NCBI GenBank assembly: GCA_018806985.1
Contig: JADANN010000114.1
Location: 372,001-436,000, forward strand
DNA: 64,000 nucleotides
Direction: 5' to 3'
DNA from: Angiostrongylus vasorum
Taxonomy: Eukaryota > Nematoda > Chromadorea > Rhabditida > Metastrongylidae
Made by a program: the position numbers and the translations under genes. The notes below the pieces were generated by a model. It saw nothing but the letters and a program-made list of their open reading frames with translations, did no database searches and had not been told where the DNA came from. How positions within the stretch are numbered: position 1 is the stretch's first letter; each line of letters begins with the position of its first letter. Of the stretch, positions 24,729-50,660 are shown piece by piece.

Positions 24729-25269
24729 GGTAAGATATTCGTATGGCATATGTATGGCGCTAAAGTGTGTAAATTCCCTACTAACGCTCAATAAAACATC
24801 TGCATATTCCACAAGGTATCAATTGGCAGCAGAAATTGCAAGAAAATATTTCTGCATGTTAAAACATACTACTAGAAAGGAAATAAAAACTATAGGTGTA
24901 ATTCCGGCCACTCCCGCGAAATCATTATGGGACATTTAGGTATCATTCGCCGCGAAAGTGTTAGTGACGACAAGTAAGAAGATACTCCTGTGGGTGCTGG
25001 CCAGCGAAGAATTTCGTGGGAACTGCTAGCAAATTTTTATGAATTCTTTTGAATTCGTTACTATAATCGACAAATCCATAACCATTGGTAAATCATAAAG
25101 TCTATACAGAAGAAAGATTTTATAATAACACAGTGAAAGTGAAGAAGAACAAGACCAACCGAATGTTTTTTTTAGAGAGTTGAGTAGGTTCTGGTTTGAA
25201 ACCTCCTCTAGATCGTAAGCATCATGAAGACAAGACAAAAGCTTAGTTGTGAATCTTAATTTTCTTTCA

Positions 25270-25630
25270 TTGATACTTGATACGATACTTGAATGGTTCG
25301 TCCTCACTGGTTTTCGGGAATTTGCTGGTTAAGCCATTGTGGTTCTCCGGAATCCCGAGGTCAGCCTGGCCAAAGTCTGCCCCAGCTCTTCACCACCACA
25401 GGCAGTCGCAGCCCTTGTGGATCAGAGAGAGATTTGCCACCATACGACTTTGATACTAGGACGATAGTGGATTCTTGTACTGGTTTACTCTTAGCCGGGC
25501 TTCCTGATGAAAACGCCGGACTCCTCAGAATGGGAGACCCTGCCGGGGATACAAATGCCCCGCTGAACATCGCAGTCCGACACCCAGGAGCACCTGCCAG
25601 CCACGATGAGGCGATGAACCGTTGAGAGGT
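25270..25630 (-). repeat. R4 repeat
   Basis: TGATACTTGATACGATACTT tail at the left; a ~25-bp internal deletion near 25315. Confidence 0.6.
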
Positions 25631-25764
25631 TTAATACAGGTTTTATTAAAATAGTTTAATACAGGTTTTATTGAAGTTTATTATTTTTAGATTTTTTATA
25701 GGCTTCAACTAATTATGAATCTACGTCATATTCGCGTCCTTTCTTGCACGAGTGGAAGAGTATA

Positions 25765-26690
25765 CATAATGCCGCGACAGGCGCTCTGAACATCACAAGT
25801 TTAGGGTAAAGTTAGTGTTGGTGAATCAACAATGCAAAAATAGTTTAGAATATTCCGATCTGGTGATTTCGATCTCGAAGTTAAGGAAGGCCTCAGACGT
25901 CCCAATGAACTCGACGAATTAAAGGCACTAGTGAAAGCAAACAGGCGAACAATTGTTCGAGAGCTTAAAGAACAACTTGGCGTAAGCACAAGAAGAAGTT
26001 CAACTAACTGGAATCGCATAGGAAAGACAAGAAAACTCGACAAGTGGGTGCCGCACAAATTAAACGCTAACAAAAAAAAATTCGTCCTTTTGAAGTGTCG
26101 TCTGCTCTTATTCTGAGCAATAAAAAACGACCCTTTTCTTGATCGAACTGTGACATGTGACGAGAAGTGGATTCCGTACGATAGCCGCGACGTTCAGCTC
26201 AATGGATGGATTGCGATCAGGCTCCATAGAGCTTTCGAAAGCGGAAATTGCACCAAAAAAGTTATGATGACTGTTTAGTGGTCTGTAGCCGGGCTGGTTC
26301 ATCACGACTTTTTGAATCTGGGCGAAACGATTACGGCAGAGAATAAATGCCAACAAATCGACGAAATGCACCGTAAACTCCAGCAACAACGACCGGCATT
26401 AGTCAACAGAAAACGACCAATCTTTCTGCATGACAACTCCTGGTTTCACTTTGCGAAACCAGGTCTGCAGAAGTTGAACGAGTTGGGCTACGAAACTTGG
26501 CTCATCACCCATATTCTCCAGACCTCGCCTGTCGACTATCATTTCTTCAAGAACCTTGACAACGTGTGCGAGAAGTGATTCACCAACCACGATGACGCAA
26601 AAAATGCCGTCAACAAATTCATCGCTCCAGAATTTTGGGCAACCAAAATAAGGAAATTTGTTTCTTGTTGGAAAAAATCTGCTAATTTTA
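25765..26690 (+). pseudogene. mariner transposase remnant, nearly full length
   Basis: Pieces in order: VGEST, FRSGDFDLEVKE, VRELKEQLGVST, LDKWVPHKLNANKKK, FLDRTVTCDEKW, NLGETITAENKCQQIDEMH, FLHDN, LQKLNELGYETW, VDYHFFKNLDNVCEK, NKFIAPEFWATKI. Multiple frameshifts and stops (e.g. at 26275 and 26578). The stretch 26208-26425 is almost identical to 9151-9375 of the other copy. Confidence 0.8.
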
Positions 26691-26870
26691 ATGGTGCCGA
26701 TTTTCATTAACAAAATTGGTATAAAGAAACATATAGTTATTTGAAGTTTGTATTTAAAACCCAACATTTGATATGTTACAACCTGATACATAACCATCGA
26801 CTCACCAAAGCAAAAACCACAAGAAGTGCGCTTCAAAGTCCACACGTTGCTTGCTGGTACATAAGAAGAA

Positions 26871-27115
26871 AAAAGCACTCAGTGTTGATCAATCCCTGGC
26901 GAATGCGCCACGAATTCGTCTTTATTAAGCACCGTTGGAAGCGACTGAATGCATATCTGGCATATAAAATGGTTCGTGTGGTTTACCGATGTATCGAGTC
27001 AGTCTTGCTATCCTCCTAAAGAAATCTGGTACCAATTTGTCGCCGACCCCAGGAGGATGGAAGGTTCGATGGTCCTGGGACATGGGACCCAACCGATGTG
27101 TATTGCAGCTCATTC
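26871..27115 (-). mobile_element. SINE-A, diverged
   Basis: Tail GTTGATCAATCCCTGGCG and the GCATATCTGGC block are clear; the head is decayed. Confidence 0.5.
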
Positions 27116-27480
27116 TAGTAGAGCTTGCATAAATTAAAGACAGAGACTTTCCGAAGAGATATTGTTCCAATATTTAGGAACACCAATGCACCAAATAGAA
27201 CGATGAACGCTTGAGACTTATCGGAACAAGTCAAAGGAGTCTGTATAAATTCGCTTTCATGAGTTTCCAAATTCCTAACTGCTATCTGAGTTAAGAGAGA
27301 CGATTACAAAGTGACTCGAAAGCGCCAATGAAATTTTCTCTGCGCGGGTCGGTATTAACCTCGTTAAAGCACCTGATCCATCGATTCTCGAAAAAATCCA
27401 CAAATCATCGGAATCAGTCAGAATTGATTTAAATGGTGCAGCACAAACTGATCAGTGTACTTCACATTCTCTAACTAGAA

Positions 27481-27768
27481 TCAGCGTGTAGCACAGTGGT
27501 ATGAGGATCCATGCAATGCAAATGGCATCAATCCCGTCACCCCCAGGCCCACCAAGGCCTCCACCTCTCCTGGGTCGGCAAATTAGCACCACACCTGGCT
27601 GAGAGGATAACAGCATTGGTTCGATAGATCGGCACGCCACTGTGGGTCATTCTAAAGGCCATATCTGCATTCAATCACCTCCAACGATGCTTAATGAAGT
27701 CGAACACATCGAGTATCATCCCTCAGAAATAGATCAATGCTGAGAGCTTTAAGCTTTTATCCTTTGAT
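27481..27768 (+). mobile_element. SINE-A, diverged
   Basis: A box TAGCACAGTGG, middle GAGGATAACAGCATTGG, tail GAGAGCTTTAAGC and TTTATCC. Confidence 0.55.
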
Positions 27769-28378
27769 TAAAATCCAGTAGTTCTAGCTGTTCGATATCT
27801 GTTTATCATACATTACGTTTTCATTATCATCACAAGAATATTAGTATTGAATTTGACGATAACGAAATAGTGGTTTTCGAATTACAAGCGAATGGGCAGA
27901 CTGAAAAGAAACAAATGAAAAGATGAAAATAGAGAAATTGAGATCGATTGTAACAAAATACTGCATAGCGACAGTAGCAGATGGACTGATCGTTCTTTTG
28001 CAGTTGGTCAGTGGATGGGCGGCGTTGGATTTCATTAATGTTTGCTTAGCTGTCAACAAAATAAAAGGACGAAATGCGAAGCTAACTTTAAAATCTGGTG
28101 ATTTATACTATTCCCTAAGTTTTTTTTGTTTTAATCGAATTCTGCATGGCCACCCGTAACGCGACAGTTCATGGGTGATGTAATGTTGAGCTTAACCCTT
28201 ACAAACAGTAGTTTGAATAAGTGGTTCTTAATAAAGAAGAAACTTCGAAGGAGTAAAAGTATAAAAATGAATTGGTTTATTCAACTACCACTGAAGTGGC
28301 CAACCATCCCAAAAGTTGAAGTAAGTGCTCATGTCATTTTGCATGGTTGTTTTCGTAGATTGTTGACTCTATGAGGGA

Positions 28379-28645
28379 TCACGTTCTTGGCGCTGATTGC
28401 TCCCAGAAAAATGCGCCATGCATTTGACTTTAGCAAGTATCGTAGAGGTGATTGAATGGACATCTAAGCTATACAGTCACGGTTGATCACCGATGTATCA
28501 GATTAGTTTTCCTATCCTCTCAGACCAATCTGGTAAAAATTTACACAAACCGAAGGATGGAAGATTTGGTGAACCACGACGTGGGTTAGAACCAGGGATC
28601 CAGTGTGTATTGAAGGGCACTTCTAACCACTGCATTACACAATTT
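28379..28645 (-). mobile_element. SINE-A, diverged
   Basis: GCGCCATGCATTTGACTT and GTGATTGAATGGACATCT blocks; head decayed to CCACTGCATTACAC. Followed 66 bp later by an opposite-strand copy. Confidence 0.5.
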
Positions 28646-28710
28646 TCAACGACGTTATTTTTTGTTTGATTGTATTATTATCGACTTGTCACTATATAGC
28701 CTTCTAATGA

Positions 28711-28992
28711 GGCGCGTTTGGCGCAGTGGTTGGAGGCGCCACTGCAACACACACGTGGAGTCGACCGCCGCTCCTATGACCCACCAAGCCTTCCATCTCT
28801 CCGGGGTTGGCAAATTGGTACCGAACTTGTCTGGGAGGATAGCAGCACTGGCTCGATACATCGGTAGACCACCGCGAGTCATTGTAAAGGCCAAATATGC
28901 ATTTAGTCACCTCTAACGATACTTAATGAAATCGAATGCATGGAGCATCGCTCAGGGGATTGATCAACGCTGAGAGCTTTATCCTTTTTTTT
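28711..28992 (+). mobile_element. SINE-A, full length
   Basis: Intact A box (TGGCGCAGTGGTTGGAGG), tail GAGAGCTTTATCC followed by a T run. Confidence 0.65.
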
Positions 28993-29669
28993 CACAACCT
29001 TTCCTCCATGTCTTCCCAGTAGATCATTATTCTGGATGTCCAGAATGATTTATTGTTTCGTTAGCACCTATTTGGCTTTTTTTTCCGGTTTGGGCTGTCC
29101 ATTAGGAAACTACGTCACAGTGATCATGCAAAAAGGAAATGAAATAATGGCAATGTTTTCGTTTACCGATAGAAAAACTCCGCGCTGCACATCGAGAACA
29201 GTCGCCGCCAATCGTCGACGTACTTAGTCATAATATTTCTTGTAATACCTATTCTATTCGTCATAATTTAGACTTCAGAACACACAAAGCGCGGCGAAAC
29301 TAGTCACCTTTTATGAAATTGAGGTTTTATGACATTATCACCGCTGCAGTGAAATATTGTTGTCATCTCGTTGTTCGCAGCGTTTGTTTTTTGTCCTCTT
29401 CGTCCTCTGTCTCGAAGGCCATTCCGAACTCGACGGTCTTTGCTCTTGCTCAAACATGACTCATTAAGTCCGTCAGTAATTTGTTAACAGTTTTTTGTCA
29501 AGGTGGCGATGATTGCGGTGGTGGGCGGGTTCTGTTAAGCGCTCGTTCTGTCATTGGTCAGTCGTTGAGTGGTGGGTGTGGTTTTCGTCGACAACTTGTT
29601 CTCCAACCCGGCGACGACCACCACCATCACCACGCCGGCGTCATCCTCTAACACTATCACCGAAAACAG

Positions 29670-29670
<1 letters not shown>

Positions 29671-29698
<28 letters not shown>
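29671..29698. repeat. (CA)14 microsatellite just upstream of the KLF start codon
   Basis: Fourteen CA units followed by ~55 bp of imperfect TACA/CATA sequence; ends 79 bp before the ATG. Confidence 0.95.
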
Positions 29699-29704
<6 letters not shown>

Positions 29705-29776
29705 TACGTAGATATACACACAGACTCACATACGTATACGCATACATATACACACGCCTAAAGACATCCGTCCAAG

Positions 29777-44611
<14,835 letters not shown>

Positions 44612-45729
44612 AGTATTGTGGTTGTTACGATCATGGTAAACGTCAACGCTCTGCGGCACTCCTCCTCATCAACGTTATTATTCACTGATAACTCGAAAGG
44701 ATAGCATTCGATCATTGAGTAACACCATTTTTTGACCAAGTGATAAAACCATACCAAGTAGGAAAGTATTTAGTACTATTGTTTTTTGTCAACTTCTATT
44801 AAGTTTTACTTATGTTTGTAAGCATTCATTAAGACAGAGACTTAGACGTAGGGAACCTCCTCACCAAACCTACAAGTGGATTTTAGACTCCTGGCGTCTG
44901 TAGACCAAGACAACTAGGACGTCCCATCCGTTGGACCAGACTTGTATTATTTCCACGCAACAATCACTTCATCTACAGGTCTCTGTGAAATTTCGTTTTC
45001 GAAAATTACGATATAGCACGAACTGCAATCAGAACTTGCACTTCGCATTTGTTGCTGTCCTTCTACAACTATTGTTTTACACATCTTGCTCTGCTTTATT
45101 TTGAAGTCTCGTCCATACAGGTTATCGTTTAGTATTAGTCACCTGAATTCCAAACTACGATAATAAAACATTCGTCATTGTGTATTCTAATCTAAGCAAT
45201 TGATTCATACAAATACAAAATAAACCACTTGGATCAGTAGAGTGATACTGGCAGATCCATATCTTCTCAATTGCAAACGCTCAACAAAGGTCAATGACGT
45301 CCATAAATGAATTCGCACTCAAGGATATTAACACTTTAGTTTTGCACAGATCTCTTCCTCAGTATCATGAAAAAAAAATCTGAAATGCGGTTTACTTGTC
45401 GCGTAAAGTCCGACAAAGTCCTCGCCGATCTTCTCAGTTTGCATCATTTTGTCCTAAGTATAAGCTCGTAGGGAGTCTGTGTATGTATGGACGAAGTACA
45501 AAACTTTAGCTGTTGACTTAACAATCCAAGAGGGCATTGATCATTACTGCGGGGATAAATGATGGTCGGTATGAAAAATATAGTCTTGCTATTCGCTATA
45601 TCCTAGCTGACATATTAACGACTGCTGCAAGATGGATTATCCGTTGAAAAACAAATATTATCAGCGGACAGGCATACCAACAACAGTCGTCCTTTATAAA
45701 ACAGCGCTGACGAGTGAGGCTGCCTCATT
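44612..45729. other. KLF 3' flank
   Basis: Likely 3' UTR and intergenic sequence; no gene or repeat recognised. Confidence 0.5.
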
Positions 45730-45870
45730 CAAACGGTGCTTCACTAAAAGGAAATCCGACTCGCTACGACAACTAAGCCGCCACATCGAGAAGACGAACG
45801 ACTCTGGACCGTCGACTCAGACCTTCGGCTCTGATGAACATCAGAACGTCAGAACGTTAGCAGAATAAAC
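45730..45870 (+). mobile_element. PLE-terminal segment with hammerhead-like motif
   Basis: Shares GCCACATCGAGAAGACGAAC and GACCGTCGACTCAGA-type blocks with the arms at 9.6-10.1 kb, and ends in GTTAGCAGAATAAAC. Confidence 0.5.
45827..45862 (+). ncRNA. Degenerate hammerhead-like motif in a PLE-terminal segment
   Basis: GGCT + CTGATGA, then a mutated stem II, AGAAC + GTT + AGC + AGAATAAA. Confidence 0.35.
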
Positions 45871-46059
45871 ATGCTTGTCATCCTGATGTTCGCTTAACAA
45901 TCCAAGAAGTATAGAACTTCCTATGAAGTAGGGGGATACAATTACCGCGCAACCACTACTTTCCATTGTACAACATGATTGTCAGACCAAAACCCGCTAG
46001 AATCGACTCCAGCATTCCAAAAGTTTGACAGGCGATACTGTGAGAAAAAAAAACAATCC

Positions 46060-47115
46060 ATTTATTATTTATCCATTCATTACCTCTCTTCTCGCCCCTC
46101 TCACACGAAAAGGGCGCTTGTGAGAAACATGTTTCGAACAGCTACCAACGTATGCACCGGAAGAAAGCAGAGAGAGGAGTCCGGGAACTTGGCCGACAAA
46201 TAGCCATTTCCAATGGCTACGAAACTGTAGCTCGGGATAGGTGTAGGGGAAATTCTAGGCCCGCAAACGATAAGTCTAGCAATAAAAATGTCCCGTTTAT
46301 CCTACCCTTCATCTCAAATGATGTAAGTGCAGCTATAAAACGCTGCTTAAGAAGGGCGGATCTAGAGAATTCGCTAAACGTAGTTGAAATGCCACCGACT
46401 ACTCGTAGGCGTCAGCTAGTTCGTAACCCCCTATATGACCGTCTTTGTGAAACGCAAAATTGCATAATTTGCCCTAATGGTAGAGACGGTGATTGCATGA
46501 GCTCCGGTACAGTTTATCTGATCTCCTGTAAGGCGTGCGGAGACTAATACATTGGCGAAACGGGCAGACCACTCTGTGTCCGCATAAAAGAACACCTAGT
46601 CGGTAAACGTAAACCAAATACCTCACTTGGCACGCATGGGACCCAGAGACATAACGCGGAGGACTTTGAAATACGTGTCACGATCCTCGCACACGAATCG
46701 AGAACACAGACGCGCAAAACTCTTGAGGCGTTCTGGATTAATTCCAAAAAATCCGAAAATGAACCGCAGGGAAGAATGCCTCATTATCACGCGTGATATT
46801 GGGCAGTATATAAGGCTGTTATTTTGATGGGAGGGGCATATTACGCTTCCATGTGAACTCTGGCGGTTGGTGTCCACGCGACATACTCAGTGGAAGCCTC
46901 ATAGAAAGCGGTGAGTGTGCAAAGCTGTGTTCAATGTGATTGAAATCTTGGTTCAGCGTTTTCTCTGTTTGGTTATGGAGGTGTTCGGCCGAATAGATTG
47001 CTGTCAACTTGACCTTTCCAGGCTCTGAGGAAGGCGAAATCCGTCGGAACGTCAGCTTGTTCGTGAATAAAGAATAGAAATAACACCTCGCGTTTGCTCA
47101 ACAAGAATGCGAACA
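46060..47115 (+). mobile_element. Penelope-like element, 3' part with GIY-YIG endonuclease (degenerate)
   Basis: After a PSHTKRALVRNMF-type segment (end of the reverse-transcriptase region) and a frameshift near 46200 comes a frame open over 46152-46547 with NGYE and the R-R-Q-L-V-R-N-P-L-Y linker. It continues as a GIY-YIG nuclease: VYLISCKACGD, a stop at 46545, then YIGETGRPLCVRIKEHL, HGTQRHNAEDF and TLEAFWINS, readable to about 46800. GIY-YIG joined to an RT is the mark of Penelope-like retroelements. Downstream a hammerhead-like motif (47021-47057) and a segment shared with the copy at 4262-4924 mark the 3' end. Stops and frameshifts show that it is inactive. Confidence 0.8.
47021..47057 (+). 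ncRNA. Hammerhead-like motif at the 3' end of a Penelope-like element
   Basis: GGCT + CTGAGGA + A + GGCG-AAATC-CGTC + GGAAC + GTC + AGCT. It is on the same strand as, and ~220 bp after, the GIY-YIG frame, which ties the whole motif family to Penelope-like elements. Confidence 0.5.
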
Positions 47116-48847
47116 ATCCATTTATGCAGTATCGCAACAATATAACGGAACACAATTTAGCAGATTTAGTTCTAGCACTAAAATAAGTGTTTACAGATCA
47201 CGAACTAATCAATACGGAATCAATGGAAGAATCTTTACAAAACTCGGAAGTGTAAAATGATGTTTTGCGAACGATTTCAAGCAAAAGAATACGGGCGCAA
47301 AAACTGAACACGTAAAGTGCCTCTATCATATTTCCATTATGAAAAAGGCACAAAAAAGAACTAGAACACTACGATGAAAACGAGACTTGAAATCAAGTGA
47401 AGGCACCAATGTGATATTTTCTGATTTCTAGACATTGCACCACATTTCCAGAAGTACTACGTTTCTGAATCCGACCTGTTAACTGCACGTCATTTCATTC
47501 ACACCAATCTACTAGTACTTCCAGAGAAGCACCACTTACAGACCTTACCACCACGTTCAAGGTGTTTCTCTGCCAAAAAATTATCCCTGTTTGTTCCCTA
47601 CAACTTCCGGAAATACTTGTGGTAGCCCGGGTCCACTTAACCTTTACATACATTACCCGAAGGCTAAAATAACAAAATCAGCGAGATCATTTAGGAACCG
47701 ATCGTTCAGTGTCGTCAGTAGCAGCTATACGAGGAAAAACAGCAATAAGTGGATTCCCAAAATTCGAGTTGATCGGAACGAAATTCGTCGGATAATTCTG
47801 AGTTTCGACCGCAGTGTACAAGTTGAGACTACGTTGATCGGTACACTGTGCTGCAAGCGGCTCACGAATGTTACGATTCACCATCGATGAGCTGCAATGA
47901 CTTGAGAAGATTTTCAACAACTTGAAAAACAATCCTGAGATTGAAGTTTTCCTGGAGTGGATTACGCTGTCTTTTCACGTGTTAGCTTGTCCACAAAGCA
48001 ATGCATCTTTCGAAAAGACCAATGAAACAACGACTTCAACCCATATGGGGGTAAAAATAACTATTCTCAACAAATTAAGTTAGATTCAAAAGAACCTTAG
48101 TGAATTCCAATGAATAATGAACCTTGGCAGCTGGAGCAAAACCATCAGAATCTACATACATTTTCCAAAACAAAGTCGGGATCCCACTCTAAGAAGATGG
48201 AATTCTTGTTTTCTTTAGCCCCAAAACTATCGTTCAATTTAAAGGCGCGTACCTCAAACAGTAAAGCGATTCAATAACGATTCCTAATGAGCAAGACGAT
48301 CATAAACGTTATATCACCTGAACCTGACAATGACACCTGATTCCAAAATTTATACTCCATTCAGCATATATAGAAAATATGACACCGGATTCTAAAGCGA
48401 AGATCAAGAAGAAAAGTGCGTTGCGCTGCTTTAGAAATTAGGGCAAATCCCTTACCCTACTTCTGAGGAAACTTCTTTACGGCGATAAGTTTGGGATGGA
48501 ACTTAGCGCCGTACCCCAAAAGTAGTAACCAAAATGATGTTCACTGTCACCGTTCAGACGACATCAGATAGGATTGTTCACTACATGTTTTCATAATCAC
48601 AGTGTCATTAAAATACACCATTAGATCCACTAAATTTAGAAAAGTAATCGAAACTTCATAACCAGCTTCGAGGCCAGCAAATCATTAGTACCAATTCTTC
48701 ACTTCTATTCGTACCACAACAACATCACACAAACAACCATTCGCCGAAAAAGAAAAGAAGGAATTGGGATATATAACTCCCATCCAGTACTCAGTAATGT
48801 CCCAGTCTACTATGGACTACTTTTTAGTAGCAATACATACACAACTA
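47116..48847. other. Intergenic, nothing recognised
   Basis: A short open frame (47591-47890) has no recognisable similarity and ordinary composition. Confidence 0.45.
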
Positions 48848-48990
48848 CAATTATGTTAAGATATTTGCAAAACTCCGGAAAGAGTAATAGCGAGGATCGA
48901 CCCCACCGCACACACCTGCGGCCCGGAGTTTTCCGAATATCTCAGCATCACTGTGGCTGCATTTCACATCATACCCTGTCATGAAGAAGG
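48848..48990. repeat. R3 relic, self-complementary
   Basis: AAGATATTTGCAAAACTCCG at the left and CGGAGTTTTCCGAATATCTC at the right form an inverted pair ~40 bp apart. Confidence 0.5.
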
Positions 48991-49352
48991 AATAGACAGC
49001 AAATAAAACAGCAAATTATTAAACACACCAGCAGCTGCTGAAAGTATTCCTAAAGAACTCGCCTTATCCACTTCTCCTACGACGTAAAACCAGGAAGCAA
49101 ATAAAGCCGCACCAATTCGAGTAAATATACTGGTCCCCGCAGTATTTATTTTTATCTGACAGAGCTTACTATGGCTACGTCTGTCAAGAAATAAAGACCA
49201 TGTCTGCAATTCATTCCATATCTGACAATGTTACTCCTACAGCTGCAATGAAAAGTGGAAGAGCTCCACACTGGTCATTTGCGAAAAACCAGATATCAAT
49301 CATTTCTTTAGGTGATCATATGATGTGTTAGAGATGTACCTACCGATAAAAA

Positions 49353-49625
49353 AGGGATGAAGCTCTCGGAGTTGATCAATCTCTGAAGGATACGCCATGC
49401 GTTCGACTTCACTAAGCATCGTTGTAGGTAACTGAATGCATATCTGGTCTTTATAATAACTCACGGTCGCCTACCGATGTATCGAGGCAGTGTTGCTATC
49501 CTCCCAAACAAGTCTGTTATCAATTTACCGACCCCAGAGGGATGGAGGGCTCGGTGAGCCCAAGACACGGGGATCGATCCTATGTATATTGCAGAGCGCT
49601 TCCGACCACTGCGCTACACGCTTAT
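49353..49625 (-). mobile_element. SINE-A, full length, diverged
   Basis: Tail GATGAAGCTCTCGGAGTTG; head CCACTGCGCTACACGC. Confidence 0.6.
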
Positions 49626-50151
49626 CTAGCGAATTGGCAGTAAATATATACATGAAAATTGCAGAAAATATGTTGAAAACACAAAAACTCACCTATTTTT
49701 TAGCATCATCTGACGCGACTTATTAACTTCATCGAGAATCATGGTAAAATACCTGTCCTAAAAAAAGTTACAGTCCACTTTTAGTCTTGACAGTACACAG
49801 AGTAAAGAGAAATACAACGTAGAAATGAAATAAGAGCTATAGATGCTTTCACTCATAAGCTAACACGACGCTGATAAAAATACGTATTGATTAGTTGCGC
49901 CGAGGTTAAAGGAAAGCCGGCTTGTGAAATATTACAGCTACAGAATTGACTACGACGACTTCAAATCTAGAAGGTCACCTGAAAACTTCAATTTTTTATT
50001 GCACCAGAACTGCGTCATCGAATTTAGTAGGACAAACACCTTGGTTAGGAACCCTAACGGGCGAAGCTTTCCAGAGTTCTCATGGACAAACGGAAAGAAG
50101 AATGGCAGCAACAAAACCCCTGTGGTAGCCGCTGAACAATGACAACAGAAA

Positions 50152-50180
50152 GCAACAGCAACAACAACAACAACAACAAC
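50152..50180. repeat. CAA-rich microsatellite
   Basis: AGCAACAGCAACAACAACAA and further CAA units. Confidence 0.85.
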
Positions 50181-50660
50181 GTTGAGCAACAGAAACTACG
50201 TCGAGTTCAGCTTTGAGAACTTCTTTTCTTGTTGCATTTTCCGCACTTTACATTCGGAAGTACAAACAATGGACGTATAACCATAGAGAAATCACAGTGG
50301 TACCAGTAAACCAGTACTTACCATTCGAGCATTACAGCTTCGAAAATCGCGGGTAATCCAACGTTCCAATCGGGACCCAACGAATGCGCGTCGACTCTTA
50401 AGGCACAGCAGGGTCATTCAATAATGCAAAGTGTGCCATACCAACGTTCGATGTGAAGCCTTCTCTTTCTAGACCTCCTTACTTTTCCTTCTCCTTTTCC
50501 CTTCTCTCTGTTCATTTCACTGTTTTGCCTATTCCTATTTTTAAAGGCACTTACTTATGAGTACTATTAGGCTTAGTTCATGGTTTCAACTACAAGGGAA
50601 CTTTGTCTCTGATATCTACTAAGAGATCTGGAAGCTTCGTAAGTTCTACATCAAGCAGTC

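Noticed and set aside
47591..47890. 99-codon open frame
   Set aside because: No motif, no repeat across species visible here, and codon use like the surrounding non-coding DNA.
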